A stretch of 64,000 nt of DNA from Echinarachnius parma (GCA_037951105.1 JBAMJV010009106.1:65001-129000); one strand, 5' to 3'. Positions 10,960 to 23,167 are shown, counted from the first letter of the stretch. Made by a program: numbers and translations. Notes: generated by a model not told the origin, from the letters alone.

Positions 10960-11130
10960 TTCGAGATGGGTTGCGGGACAGAGGGTTGCCTTTGAGTTGG
11001 ATCGATCTTGATCATGTTGATGGTAGACCAAATAGACCAAAATCGCAGATGGATCCAAAGGCGGCCGATCGGAAGCAGTTGATCGGAAGGCATCCACTCC
11101 GAAGGCATCCACTCCGAAGGCGGTGGTAAC
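10960..11130 (+). repeat. Highly diverged array relative
   Basis: Contains TTCGAGATGGGTTGCGGGAC and GGATCGATC similar to the array core, and a doubled CGAAGGCATCCACTC. The paralogous segment is 31230-31390, where that piece is single. Confidence 0.45.
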
Positions 11131-11176
11131 ATAGAACTGCAAATAAGTATGAATACTTTCATCATTATGTCTAATG

Positions 11177-11374
11177 CAGGCCCGTAGCCAGGATTTTTCA
11201 AGGGGGGGGGGGGGGGGGGTGTCCGTCGCCAAAAAATGTCCTTAATGTGGTTAAGTTGTATAATAAGCCCCCCCCCCCTTGTTCAAGGTGCAAAACCTTC
11301 AAAAAGTGGATTTTCTTAATTGGGGGGGGGGGGGGGGGTACACACCCATCGCACACTCTATGGCTACGGGCCTG
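11177..11374. mobile_element. MITE with CAGGCCCGTAGCCA inverted ends
   Basis: Complete element: CAGGCCCGTAGCCAGG at the left, TGGCTACGGGCCTG at the right, flanked by TAATG on both sides (11172-11176 and 11375-11379). The interior holds two G runs and a C run. Confidence 0.75.
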
Positions 11375-11379
11375 TAATG

Positions 11380-11837
11380 AAAGCTGTTTTATCATTTTAG
11401 GAGAAACAATAATTGGATATGGTGCAATGGTGACGTTAAACCAACAAAGTGCTTTCTTGGAAACAGGGTAAATATAAGCCAGTTCGTAATTAGACCAAGG
11501 AGCTTGGGTGACGCTGAGGGCGTAGTCCGATGTTCCACCAACTCAGATCAACGGGCATCAACGTACAGTTAAGTGTATGGTATCATGTCATATTACCGGA
11601 TAATTTTAGTTTGACAGCATAAAACAAACAGTAGATGCATAAAATCAAAGTGGAAAAAATACGAGCAGCTGCATAAACTCATAAAGAACACATTTGTTGT
11701 AAAGTATATTCAAGAATTTACCGATTTTTCCCCATATCAACTTTCTTGTGAAAAATCCAGGTGAATCATTTACACGCAATAATGCTACAAGGCGGGCGAT
11801 AAGCATACCGCCCATTCGTACAATGTACCGTTTAAAA
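11380..11837. other. Non-coding stretch
   Basis: Contains another diverged piece of the array core (GGTGCAATGGTGACG... AACCAACAAAG at about 11420-11460). Nothing else supported. Confidence 0.4.
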
Positions 11838-11922
11838 TATCTATCTATCTATATATCTATCTATCTATCTATCTATCCATCCATCCATCCATCCATCCAT
11901 CCATCCATCCATCCATCCATCC

Positions 11923-11979
<57 letters not shown>

Positions 11980-11980
11980 A
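11838..11980. repeat. (TCTA)n(TCCA)n(TCTA)n microsatellite
   Basis: Compound tetranucleotide repeat with a central TCCA block. Confidence 0.95.
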
Positions 11981-12680
11981 TTATATATCCAGCTATTGTA
12001 CCTAAATCATACAGTATCTATATTATATAATTGAACGCATATGTTTTAGGACGCAATCGGAAGGAAAACAGACGGGATATAATATTTCTTTCTACATGTA
12101 GCGGTCTTCATTATCAATTTATATACATTGCGGATCACATAAACGAAATTTTGTTTGCATTTGCTAATAAATGGAGAGAGAAATCAGTCGGCAAAAACTG
12201 TTTTTGCGTTGGATAGTGCGGCATTAAGCGGAATACGATAATACGTGCGTGCTAATACGCGCGTGCTATATAGCCAGGACGAGCAAGGCTCGGTGAAATT
12301 CAATAAATATCATTACACATGAATAACACATTCTATCAAACCGGTTCTTGTTCTATGAAATAGTACATATTATGCTATTAACCTTGGATGGGGTGAATAC
12401 AAAAACGAAGGGCTGATTTTGATCCTGATCCAGATTTTAAAAACGTAAACAAATAATTCGCATTCAATTGCACGTGTGGCTCCTTTGATTCTCGCGATCG
12501 ATGGAATCTGGCCGTAGAGAGCAGTAATTACGCGCATGCGCAGATTGTAACTACGAACTGGCTTATTATGATAATCGATGGATTTTCATTTTTGTAAGAG
12601 TTTTCAATAGTTTTTATTTATAATTGTGCATGCGTAATCCATATCACCAACACCACCAAAAAACACAGCCGTTGCCACCA
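11981..12680. other. AT-rich stretch without gene
   Basis: No coding, RNA or repeat structure recognised. This interval is absent from the paralogous region near 31465. Confidence 0.45.
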
Positions 12681-12757
12681 TCGTCGTCATCATCATCATC
12701 ATCATCATCATCCTCATCATCCTCATCATCGCCATAATCCTCATCATCATCATCATC

Positions 12758-12788
<31 letters not shown>

Positions 12789-12810
12789 CCATTGCCATCA
12801 TCACCATCAC
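12681..12810. repeat. (ATC)n microsatellite
   Basis: CATCAT repeats interrupted by CTC and GCC. The paralogous tract is at 31471-31650. Confidence 0.9.
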
Positions 12811-13596
12811 CGCCATCTCATACTTTGTTTATGTTTTTTAGGTCAACAGGGTAGTGTGTGATATTATTAAATTTCAGTTAATTTCCTTGTACGAGTACTT
12901 CTGGCTTTTTACCACAACGAAGTGATATAATTGTGTCTCAACGTTTTGTTTGTTATGCAATGAACACACATTTATTTTATAAGCTAATTTATGTTTTGGC
13001 ATTATTTTATGGTTTATTTGTCATGCTTAGTGATCAACCGTAGTAGGCAAGCTGCAGGTCTACGCGTTGTTTAATGGTGTATACTGATAAACTATATTAT
13101 TTTATTCAAATATTAGTGAGATAGATAATGTACAAAGTGCTGTAAATGCGGTTTAATACAAACTGTCTTGAAATTGGTGTTATTTATTGTAAATATTTAA
13201 TAAATGAAATCAAGATTTGAAAAATATGTGTATGGACTTCTGAATAAATAAAGAATAAATCATAATTTCCAGCAGAGCTATACACGCGTATTTATGTATT
13301 CTCTCTAATTTATTGACCTAAAATACAAGATTATTTACTTAATTTTCAAAATGTAAATGATCTACATTATTATACAATTCGTACATTGTATGTTCACATA
13401 TTCAAAATCAGATATTTATATTACATTTGTATGCTATTATCCTCTTAATATGTCAAAAATACAAATAAGGATATCAAAAGTGTACAAAATTAAAATAAGT
13501 TGGATTTTTTTGTAAAAACACAAATTAGATACAAGCTATATACAATGTTATGTGGTAAACATTCAAAGATAATCACACTGCCGTATTTAGATATAT
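12811..13596. other. AT-rich segment shared with 31651-32364
   Basis: Collinear with the second array block, confirming that the array and the sulfotransferase belong to one duplicated unit. No gene recognised. Confidence 0.55.
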
Positions 13597-13830
13597 TGCA
13601 TGTGTGTGTGTGTGTGTTTATGTGTGTTTGCGGTTGTGTGCGTGTGCGCGTGTGTGCATGCGTGAGTTTGTTCAAGGAGGTACTATCAACCTCCTTGGCT
13701 TGTTTATTTCTTTGTGTGTGTATGTGTGTGTTGTTTGCATGTGTGTGATGGTGCGTTCATGTGTGTGTGTGTGTGTGTGTGTGTGTGGATGCGTGTGTGC
13801 GTGTGTGCGTGCGTGCATGTGTGTGTCTAC
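13597..13830. repeat. (GT)n-rich microsatellite
   Basis: Long GT tracts interrupted by short unique sequence. The paralogous tract 32365-32403 is shorter and purer. Confidence 0.9.
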
Positions 13831-14094
13831 GATCTTGCCAATAATATCTGCGTATTCAAGTTTGAAAGGTTTAGAAATACAAACGTACAAATAATCTTTC
13901 AAAAAAGCATGATCTCTATAATAAGTAACAGTCACGAGCCAAATTATCGAAATATTTAATTCTACAAATTTTGTTATTGTTCAACACTACTAAAATGTTA
14001 ATGAGAGGGGCACACGACAAACAAAGCAAGGCATCTTTAATTAAATTGTATGGGCATATGCCATAATATCAAAACAAATCTTAAAGGGATCTAG

Positions 14095-14691
14095 TAACTG
14101 TGATGACATGTGCAAAAAGTGATAAATGGTTGATAGTATGTACAGTGTAACCAACAATTATTTGGACCCCCTGAAAAATAGGAAACTAACTATTTTGATA
14201 ATTTTTCAAAAATGGTCTTATATTTTATCTTGATTTCAACAAAGTAGCATCTAATAAACACACACAATGAATTTTAGCCAGCTTTTTACCAAACATTTTC
14301 TTCAAAATTTGTTCTAGCATCATTTAAATTAAAGTGATTTTTTCAAGGTGTCCAAATAATTCTTGGGTACACTGTATATTGTTGTTAAAATATGTCCACT
14401 GGGTTGTGTGAAAGATACAAGTAAAATAGATGTTATATGGCCGAGTAATGAGTAAAAATGCAAAGTGATATTCACTTACTTATCGCACTGACTTCATACA
14501 CGGTTACGACTATCCAGTGGATAGTTAACATCCGAACACTTTAATCGTAAATATATTTTTAACGAAAGGGACATTTGAAAAACCGAAACATGTCCCATAA
14601 TTCTATAGTTATTACGAATACAACAGTGAATGAGGGAACCGCTAGAATTCCAATTGGATTTTGAGGATTTGGACAATGTTACTAGATCCCT
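14095..14691. mobile_element. TTAA-type MITE with nested element
   Basis: Starts AGGGATCTAGTAAC after TTAA (14091-14094) and ends GTTACTAGATCCCT before a mutated TTGA. Enlarged by the nested element at 14143-14374. Confidence 0.7.
14143..14374. mobile_element. Tc1/mariner-type MITE nested in TTAA MITE
   Basis: Inverted ends CAGTGTAACCAACAATTATT and the reverse complement of CAGTGTACCCAAGAATTATT, flanked by TA (14141-14142 and 14375-14376). The paralogue at about 32900 lacks it (ATGTATATTGTTG uninterrupted). Confidence 0.8.
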
Positions 14692-14950
14692 TGAATAGAT
14701 AGTACAAATCAATGGTATCATAGGGTAGACAAAGAAACATTAACATTACAATTTTAATTTAAAAAAGAAGATGAATTATGGGCAGAGATGACGTGAAAGA
14801 TTTAAATGAAATATGTAGAAAGGGAGCATAAACTAGTCGATGTTCTTTCCTTATTCTATAGCAGGATCTTCATCATTGACCCACAGACAAACGAACAAAC
14901 AAACAAACGAATAAACTAAAAGCATTTTGTCATAATTATTGCGCAACAAT

Positions 14951-15599
14951 CTAGACCTTGATGCGATGTTCATACATCTCCTCGAAGTACTTCATCACCC
15001 TGTCCGAGCAACGGACGACGTCGGCATGGAGCTGGTCGCGGGGCGGGAGCACGCTGGGCGGCATGAAACTGCTGCTCTTCATCGCCGTCCCGTAGAAGGT
15101 CACCAGGTCCTCGACCACCGTATCACCCGACGACTTCATCTTCTTGAGGTTGTCCGTCGACGCGTCCCATTTGAGAAGACCGTCGTGGTACGGTAGACCG
15201 ATGGCGGCGCAGTACGCCGTCAGGGTCTCCTTGGGCTTGTTGAGCAGGTCATCCGCGTCGATCACGACGGTGTTACCATCGCCGTTATCCTTCAGGTACA
15301 CCCAGAGGTCGTAGAGCTCCTTGGTGTAGCAGCCCTCGGGAAAGAACCGTTCATCGCGCTCGACGTCGTACGTCTCCCAGTCGGCAGCGGGCCCGGTAAG
15401 TAGTCCCAGCTCGTTGAAGTGTTTGTAGAAGGCCTTTCGGTATGAGTAGATGGAGCGGGTCGGATCGCGGATGAGGAAGGTGTGCTTGTAACCCTCCGGG
15501 AGGAACTGCCTGTACTCAGGCGTGATGGATGACCCCATATCCTTCACCCAGACGTGCTTGCTGGTCGATGTCTCCAGATTCCGCTTGGCCGTGGCGTAA
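14951..15599 (-). CDS. Sulfotransferase copy B, exon 2
   Basis: Second exon of the middle paralogue, same length (649 bp) and phase as copies A and C. The acceptor CAG lies at 15602-15600. It keeps the RDPTRS 3'-phosphate motif followed by IYSYRKAF and the DADDLLNKPKETL segment. Substitutions relative to A include YSYR for FSYR, HFNELG for HFKELG and FYGTA for FFGTA. The exon is open throughout. Its partner exon lies more than 10 kb upstream across an intron filled with transposons, so correct splicing is an inference from the intact junctions. Confidence 0.86.
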
Positions 15600-15900
15600 C
15601 TGTTTAATTATAGGTAAAACAATTTTGTATTCATTACAACTCGATAAAGAAATTATTGAAGACATTGATATAAATATGTGAAATGATTAAGGACTCCAGG
15701 ACTCGTCACATAAATACATTTTAGCATTCTTTAGAAAAGGAGAAAGACATCTATTAATTCATTACTGGATGTCTCCAGATCCCGCTTGGCCGTGGCGTTA
15801 CCGCGTATCAAAGTTTTGTGTTAATAAAAACTCAATTAAGAATATTTGAAGACATTAATAGATATAATTATGTGAAATGACTCCGGAATTTGGCACAGAT
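15600..15900 (-). repeat. Partial duplication of exon 2 edge and adjacent intron
   Basis: At 15769-15799 the sequence repeats the 5' end of sulfotransferase exon 2 (GATGTCTCCAGAT, CCGCTTGGCCGTGGCG). Flanking intron motifs (GAAGACATT, TATGTGAAATGA) also appear twice. Absent from A and C. Confidence 0.65.
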
Positions 15901-16743
15901 ATTAATTCAAGCATTCTTCAGCCCCAAAAAATACAGAAATGTGAAAGCTGGATTTCTTTTCTGAGTTATTGTGTAGTGGATTATTATTACCCTCTCTCAA
16001 AGCTGAAAGATAATCATCCTGTTACAACATACATCTGATTGGTTGACTGTGATCAAATATGAATGAACATAATGGTTTATAAAATTATGTGAACATAAAA
16101 ACGATGTGCAATGAAGGCCCAGTGGTTGCTAGACTAACCTAAGCGTCTCTGAGACTGGATGAAAATGTAAAACCCAAGGGTCACATATTCTTACAAAAAG
16201 ATATTTTAGCCCCAATCTTCTCAGGTAAGCTCTTACATAATTCATTACTACTAGTCACACAACTTGAGCCAGCATATGAGATAAGCTGTTAATTGATAGG
16301 AAGTTTGTGAATGACTTAAAAACTCGAAGATTTACCATAGAGATCAAATGAATATTGACTATTGAGTCACCAACAAATACAATGAAAAGGAGGAATGAAT
16401 TGTGATCTTTATGCTACGTTTACACCATGTTCCCGGCGGCCACGGCAGCCCCGTTTGCCCAAAACGTAGTGCGCCGTGGGATATTGGCCATTTTTTCTTC
16501 TCTGTATTTTTTTTTTCTGTAAGTTTTGTTATCCGTAACAGGCCGTGGGAGAAAGGGGCTGCTGAGTCCCGGAGGCTCCAAGGCGCAATACGGTTCAGCC
16601 CGCGGTCTATCACGGATGCCAGTACGTTCCCTCTCGGCCAGTCACGCTCTGATGGGGTCCCTCACGTTTCTCACGTTCTGTCAAGGCTTTCTACGGATGA
16701 AACATGGACGCCGGGCAGCTTTGGAGCACGTTTGTCCACACGG

Positions 16744-16750
16744 TATAAAA
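16744..16750 (+). promoter_or_regulatory. Possible TATA box of Harbinger transposase
   Basis: TATAAAA lies about 55 bp upstream of the ATG at 16803 that begins the decayed transposase. Position is plausible; function is inference. Confidence 0.35.
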
Positions 16751-16802
16751 AGAAGGCCTCCCAAACAAAAGCAATCATTGTGGATTTCGACGAGACAACA
16801 TC

Positions 16803-17463
16803 ATGAATGCCCAAGATGAAGACGATTTTGTGTTTGCATGTTTGCTGAGTGCATACATCCAGTCTTTGCGTCAGCAAGAAGAAGGTCAGCAGCAGTTGCA
16901 TAGAGGGAAGGCCAGAGTGCAGCAGGCAGGAAGAAGGACGATGAGAAGGCCAAGATCCATCGGAAGACAGAAGGCAGCAGCTGGGCCACTACTCAACATT
17001 TCTCACCAAAGAGCTCAGCACATAACATGTCAACGCCTTCCAGAACTATATATATGAGGATGCCTCCAGAGCTCTTCGACGAGTAACACCAGCCATCGAG
17101 AGACAAGACACTAAGTTCCGCTCTGCCCTTCCACCTGGACTGAAGCTGTCAGTGACTCCGAGACATCTGGCCACAGGGTGACAGGGGACAATATTACTCA
17201 TCACTCTCCTATGCGTGCAGTAAAGCAGCCATCTGCCATATGGTGCCAGAAGTGTGCAAAGGAAGCCTATAGGATGAAGTGTTCCCCGTTCCTGTGACTC
17301 CCGATGAGTGGAGAGCCCTTGCCCAGGAGTTTGAAGACAAGTGGAATGTGCCTCATGCTGTGAGAGCTTTGGACGGGAAGCATGTTGCCATTAGCAAGCC
17401 ACCCAACACAGGCTCCTTGTACCACAACTACAACGGGGTTTTCAGTATCCCTTTCCTCACCTT
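16803..17463 (+). pseudogene. HARBI1-like transposase, frameshifted and truncated
   Basis: Starts MNAQDEDDFVFACLL. Shifted frames then give HYSTFLTKEL, RMPPELFDE, RVTPAIERQDTKFRSALPPG and LRHLATG-like segments. From 17279 one frame reads [20 protein letters not shown] and [26 protein letters not shown] carries the first catalytic Asp of the DDE_Tnp_4 fold; the second Asp and the Glu are missing. Several frameshifts make it inactive. Confidence 0.8.
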
Positions 17464-17663
17464 GGTAGCTGCCCTCCTCCCAGGTGCGTCTTCTTCAACC
17501 TCCTCAGCCTCAGGTTCAGGGACCGGATCAGCAGCAGCAGCACGCTCCTCTTCATCTGGCGGCGGTGAACGGCTATAGGATCTTCAGGCTGCTCCTGCTC
17601 CTCTACTGATGGTGGTGGTGCAGGACGAGGGGCCTTCATACGTCTTGGCTTCTTCGGTGGCAT
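17457..17663 (-). CDS. Possible second Harbinger protein (N-terminal fragment)
   Basis: Minus-strand frame starting [18 protein letters not shown] and acidic thereafter. Harbinger elements usually carry a second, DNA-binding (MADF/Myb-like) protein. Basic start and position fit, but no domain is recognisable; the LINE insertion may have removed its upstream region. Confidence 0.3.
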   Translation of the reverse strand: MPPKKPRRMKAPRPAPPPSVEEQEQPEDPIAVHRRQMKRSVLLLLIRSLNLRLRRLKKTHLGGGQLPR

Positions 17664-17753
17664 AGCTTGGCCATCTTTCTTTAAAGCTTGGTCTTCTCTC
17701 TTCGTATTGTAGATGCAGTAATGTGTCGTCGATTGCTTAGACTCGAATGAAGC

Positions 17754-18554
17754 TCCACTGCCGGGCCCGGAAGCACAAAACCGAAGATTACAGATAAAAA
17801 CATTGAAGCCAGTGGCAATGAGGTAGTTGATGAGTCAGAAAATGAATCACAACCAGACATTATCGAGAGCCTAATGAAAAGGCTGCTCACAAGTGAAGAG
17901 TTTTTGAAGATACTGAAAGAAGTATGCAAGCAGACAATGGACAAAGTCATCGAAGAAAAATGTGATCAAATGAAACAACAGATTGAAAAAAACGAATCCG
18001 CCATCTTTGACATTGAGAACAACCTGAAGACAAAAGAGAAGGAGCTACACTTGATCCAGAAAGAACTCGACCAGGACAAACAAAAGCTGAAAGTCACTGA
18101 AAACAAACTAGACCAACTAGAACAATACACCAGGAGGAACAGCATACGCATCTTCGGTGTCGCTGAACGAGATGGAGAGATCACGGACCAAACCGCGATC
18201 GACATCGCACGCGAGAAGCTGGGCTTCGCGCTGTCCAAGGCCAACATCGACCGCTCCCATCGCGTACGGCAGAAGCGACCAGGCAAACCACGCCCCATCA
18301 TCGTTAAACTCTGCTCCTACATGGAGAAGAACCTCTTCATGGTAAACAAGAAGAAACTCAAGAACAGCGGGGTCTCCATCCAGGAAGACCTCACGACGAC
18401 GACGCTACAGCTCCTCATCAAAGCCAGCAAACATGAGAAGGTGACGGCGGCATGGACCATTGATGGACGGGTGTTTGCCGCTGTCAAAACCACTGATGAG
18501 AACACAACCATAAAGAAGCGCATATTCCGGGAAAACGACCTTCAAAATCTCTAA
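17754..18554 (+). pseudogene. LINE ORF1 (coiled coil, RRM-like)
   Basis: ATG at 17874 begins the clear open frame, though the same frame is open further upstream. A Lys/Glu-rich coiled coil (residues about 20-85 from 17874) leads to RRNSIRIFGVAERDG and RSHRVRQKRPGKPRPIIVK, the nucleic-acid-binding domain of LINE ORF1 proteins, then SGVSIQEDLTTTTLQ and AAWTIDGRVF. It chaperones LINE RNA. Stop at 18552-18554. The N-terminus is probably truncated. Confidence 0.75.
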
Positions 18555-18658
18555 ATAAGATAAAGAAAACAAATTCAACATGTAAACACTATTATGACAA
18601 ATTAAACGATTTACTTTAAGTGCGCCTGACAGCACTTGATCATGTTGATGGACCTTCA

Positions 18659-18745
18659 TTTTGTTCTGTTTTATGAACATTGAACTTTTTGTTCTGTTTT
18701 ATGAACATTGAACTTTTTGTTTTGTTTTATGAACATTGAACTTTT
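18659..18745 (+). repeat. 29-bp minisatellite, 3 copies
   Basis: TTTTATGAACATTGAACTTT units repeated three times between ORF1 and ORF2 of the LINE. Confidence 0.85.
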
Positions 18746-19336
18746 AAATAGGATAAGAGAAATATACACTTTCAGTGTACCTGGTGGCACGGAATGGACT
18801 CTGATGTTTACTCTTATTTCTCTAGAACTTTTATGAATGATAATTATAAACTCTATACAATGGCACGACCGTTTGAATTACTGTTATGCCTGAAATTTTG
18901 GTACTTGCTTTTGAACTCATACAAATCTTTGCATTTGTTTGTTATAAAATATACATACATGTAATGTAATTTTGATTCAACACTTGAATTTTGTTTTCTT
19001 ACTTATTGTTCTGTTCTTTTATGAATTGTAATATTTGTTTCCACAAATCTGGAATTTCTTTATACACTTTTTTTGTAGTTACTTCTTGGGTATATATATA
19101 TACATTTTTTTTTCTTCTTTTTATTCCATGCTAATTTCAATTTTGTTGTGCTTATATTGTATAAATAATATCCTACTCATTGCTTATAAAATGTATTCTG
19201 CAAAGTTGAACGCTACCACCCCTTTGGGGAAAGTTTATTTTAGATTGAAAACACCCACCTATTATCTAGTCAATACATGTACACAACGTGTTACCAACAA
19301 CATGTCAAAGTACCTTATTAGTTCTAGTACAATAAT

Positions 19337-21886
19337 ATGAATACGGTTTTAGAAAGTGATGATAATAGATTAAACCCATCTATTGAATGCCATTATTACC
19401 TACCAGAGGAACTCAAATCCAGGATAAATGAACGTAACAACCGTGACGACTTTAGTCTATTACACTTGTATACAAGAAGTCTTAACCGTAACTTCGAATC
19501 TCTTCAATCATTACTCTTATCACTACAACACCCCTTTTCTGTTATTGGCTTAAGTGAAACATGGTTAAATGCACAATCACCAGCACTCTTTGACTTAGAA
19601 GATTATACATTATTACGTTCTGATCGCCCGAATAGCCGTGGTGGTGGAGAGGCTATGTATATAAAAAGGGGGCTTTCGTATAATTTGTTAAATGATGAAC
19701 TATTAATTCCTGAATGTGAAACGCTCTTTATTGAAATTATAAATTCACATGGTAAAAACGTTGTAATAGGTATTGTTTATCGCCCACCAAGTTCTTCTAT
19801 TGATACATTCATAACTAATTTGGACATGTGTATTGAATCTGTCTCCAAAGGTGGGAAACCCTTATATTTAATGGGCGACTTTAACATAAACTTGTTACTA
19901 GCAGAAAATGAATTAAAGAAGAATGCGTTTTTGACGTGTCTGAATACACACTCTCTATTCCCATTAATAGACAAACCAACAAGGATTACTCAGCAATCAG
20001 CAACGTTGATCGACAATATATTTACAAACATATCACCTGCTGAATTTCAGAGTGGTATTATATATAGTGATGTTTCAGATCACCTTCCAATTTTTGTATT
20101 TTGTAAAAAAATGAAGATGTCCTTTGTTAATAATGAAAATAGATATACTCGACAATGTAGTGATAGTAATGTAAATTCCTTTATTCGTGACTTAGCACAT
20201 GAAAATTGGTTTTTAGTTTATAAGGAAACAAATGACGTAAATAAAGCATATGCATTATTTTATATACGATTGAAAAAGCATTTTGAAAAAAATATACCTT
20301 TAAAGAAAGTGAAGAATAAAAAATCAAATATACGTAAGCCGTGGATAACAAAAGGCATAATGAAATCTATTCATAAAAAGAATAACTTATTTAAACTTTA
20401 TATACGCAATCCTGATGATTCCTCACATCATGATAATTTTTAAAAATATCGTAATAAATTAAACGCCGTAATTAAAGCTTCTCGTAAAATGTATTATGCT
20501 GACAAGCTAAATAAGGTAAAAGGTAACGTGTCATTAGCATGGGCCGTAATCAATAATGTTTTAGGTAAAGGAAAAAAAGTTGAAATTCCAAAGGAAATGT
20601 TTTATGGTAACCAATCATCATGTACTGATAATGGCATAGCCAATTTATTTAATGAATACTTTGTGTCAATAGGGACAGACTTACAAGCGTCTATAAATTG
20701 TCCAAATAAAGTATTTGTTGATTTTCTCTCGGAACGTTCAGAGAAATCCCTCTTTTTTAAGCCAGTGCAAGCAACGGATATAATTGAAATTACTAAAAAC
20801 CTCAAATCAAGTAAATCTTGTGGCCATGATGAGATTAGTTCTTGTTTATTGAAGAAGATTATTCATTATATAGCTGACCCTCTATGTTACATTTTTAATT
20901 TATCTATTTCAACTGGAATTTTTCTAGATTCATTCAAGTTAGCAAAAGTTGTACCAATATATAAAAAGGGAGATACAAAACAATGTATTAATTATAGACC
21001 AATATCCATATTATTAAGTATTTCTAAAATATTGGAACGAATAGTACATAACCAATTATATGATTTTTTAATGCAACAAAACATACTTTGCCCAAACCAG
21101 TATGGTTTTCGTAAGAATCACTCAAGCGAATTAGCAGTAGTAGACTTATATGATAAGATCTCTATGTTATTAGCTAAAAAGCATTACGTAATTGGATTAT
21201 TCTTTGACCTATCGAAGGCTTTCGATACCCTTAATCACAAGATTTTACTATATAAACTAGAATACTATGGTATACGAGGAGTTCCTTTATTATGGTTGAA
21301 TGATTATCTTTTGAATAGAAAACAGTTTGTTGAATTTGGTAAGGAACAATCATCCATCTTAGAGTTAAATTGTGGCGTCCCGCAAGGGTCAATCTTAGGA
21401 CCATTGTTGTTTCTCATTTATATAAACCATATCATTAATGCCTCATCATTGTTTTCCTATGTACTATTTGCAGACGACGCAAATGTTATATGCTCACACC
21501 CTCAGTTTAATGAATTAATTCGTTCCGTAAATACTGAATTGCCTAAGCTTGTCGAATGGTTTGCTTAAAAATTGTTAAAAATATGTGATATTAATAATTT
21601 TCAAATCACTATATTTATGTATAAATGTATTCATAACAACCTTCCTGATCGATTCTGTGATATGTTTATACGTAATAATCAGATTCATAATTATAGTACT
21701 AGAAATTGTGATGACTTTCATGTTACCAATCCTAAAACTATTGTAGCATGTAAATCAATAAGACACTGTGGACCCGACATTTGGAACTCCCTACCAGTCA
21801 ATGTAAAACAATGCTCATCGTTATTTTCCTTTAAATCTACTCTAAAAAAGAAAATGTACACGTCTTATGCATGTGAAACAATATAA
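19337..21886 (+). pseudogene. LINE ORF2 (endonuclease and reverse transcriptase), two in-frame stops
   Basis: One continuous frame broken by stops at 20441-20443 and 21566-21568. The first part is an APE-type endonuclease (SETWLNAQ, YRPPSSS, MGDFNINLL, SDHLPIF). The second is a reverse transcriptase (YRPISILLS, DLSKAFDTLNH, GVPQGSILGPLLF, LFADDANV). After VEWFA the connection region is missing: the sequence jumps to the C-terminal KICDINNFQITIFMYKC and GPDIWNSLPVNVK, so several hundred residues are deleted. Not competent for retrotransposition. Confidence 0.85.
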
Positions 21887-23167
21887 TTGTGTGTTAAACG
21901 AGGTCTTTATACATACGCATTGATGAATGCGTAATACTGCAGAATCAATTAATATGAATGTGTAGTTAAGGATATTATTGTTTGTATTGACAACTCAAAA
22001 AACCGGGCTTGGGCGGGGGGGGGGGGGGGGGGGGTTGCACCTGCTTCTCCTTTCTATTTATTTTTGTTAATTTGATTTATATGATATGGAGTCGAAATTG
22101 TATTATTTAAATTTTAAACTATAATTTATTTACATTTTTGCAACGGGTTATCCATCCTTCAAGCTTTTAGCTTTGCGGACTTCCCGTATTTTCAATTGTA
22201 TTAATTATACCAAGGAGTTAGTAACTCCTTGATTATACTAGTATATATTATTGATATTACTCCGCCGTATATATATGCAACAATGTGTTATCTAATTTGT
22301 GATATTGTGATATTGATTTTAAATATTTTGTAATTTTGATGTTTTTTATACTGTTGGAAATAAAATAAATTGAAATTGAAATTGAAATATACTCCCTACC
22401 AGACCGCGCGCGCCGTGTCAGACCGTAGTAGAACGCAACGCAACGTAACGCGCCGTAGCGCGCTGGGCACTAAACCGTCACACGCCGGGACGCGCCGTGA
22501 TTGAACGCGACGAAACGGCTACCATACACCCTAGCTTGCAGTGAGAACCGTGACAAAACGTGGCTAAACGCGCACTAAACGCGGCAAAACGTGACAAAAC
22601 TTGAAAGGACCGTGATATGCCGGGGAATGCACATGCTTCCCGTCACACTACGGACCGCCTCCAAGTTTTGTTACGGCCTATTACGTACTGTCACGTTTTG
22701 TTGCGTTCACCCCGTTTTACTACGGCCTACTAGGTTTCTCATCCGCACCGTGACTGCCGGGGCAAATTTTTTTAACAGTTTAAAAATCTGGCCCGGCATT
22801 CACGGCAATCACGGCCTGTCACGTTTGCCCATTCCGTCTCCCCGCGTTGTCTCACGTCCATGTTTTGTCCAGGGTGGCCTGAAACGTGATTACCGTGGCC
22901 GCCAGGAACATGGTGAAAACGTAGCATTAGCGCCTGTGTGACCATGTTGTACCAAGGTGAGTTTTCTTCACATGTATTTGTGGCTAAGCCGGGGAATGAA
23001 TGGAATCGACTATTTTTATAGGCGAAAGAGGCGATTAACCGTTGTCTCATTCAATCTGCTACATTAACCAATACAAATTGCGGATCTTGGTATCTGTTTT
23101 CTTGTTTTCTAGTGAAACCGTTTTGTTCATTTATAGGAAGTATGCCGTTTTTTGTAGGCCATCGTAT

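Larger units (their letters stand above)
17700..22390 (+). mobile_element. LINE (CR1/Jockey-type) nested in Harbinger
   Basis: Contains ORF1, an endonuclease-RT ORF2 and a 3' end of AAATTGAAATTGAAATTGAA repeats, typical of CR1-related LINEs. Inserted between Harbinger sequences on both sides. Short 29-bp repeats lie at 18659-18745 and a long G run near 22015. The 5' limit is approximate. Confidence 0.85.
16412..22926. mobile_element. PIF/Harbinger DNA transposon, 6.5 kb, carrying a nested LINE
   Basis: Terminal inverted repeats TGCTACGTTTACACCATG (left) and the reverse complement of the right end, TGCTACGTTTTCACCATG, are flanked by TTA (16409-16411 and 22927-22929), the PIF/Harbinger target. 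The empty sequence GATCTTTAGCGCC survives at about 1689 and 34680. Inside are a decayed HARBI1-type transposase (16803-17463), a LINE (about 17.70-22.39 kb) and GC-rich right subterminal sequence rich in ACGTTTTG/CAAAACG motifs. Confidence 0.93.

Noticed and set aside
22381..22926. CpG-rich stretch as a possible promoter island
   Set aside because: It is the right subterminal region of the Harbinger element, defined by its TIR and TTA duplication.
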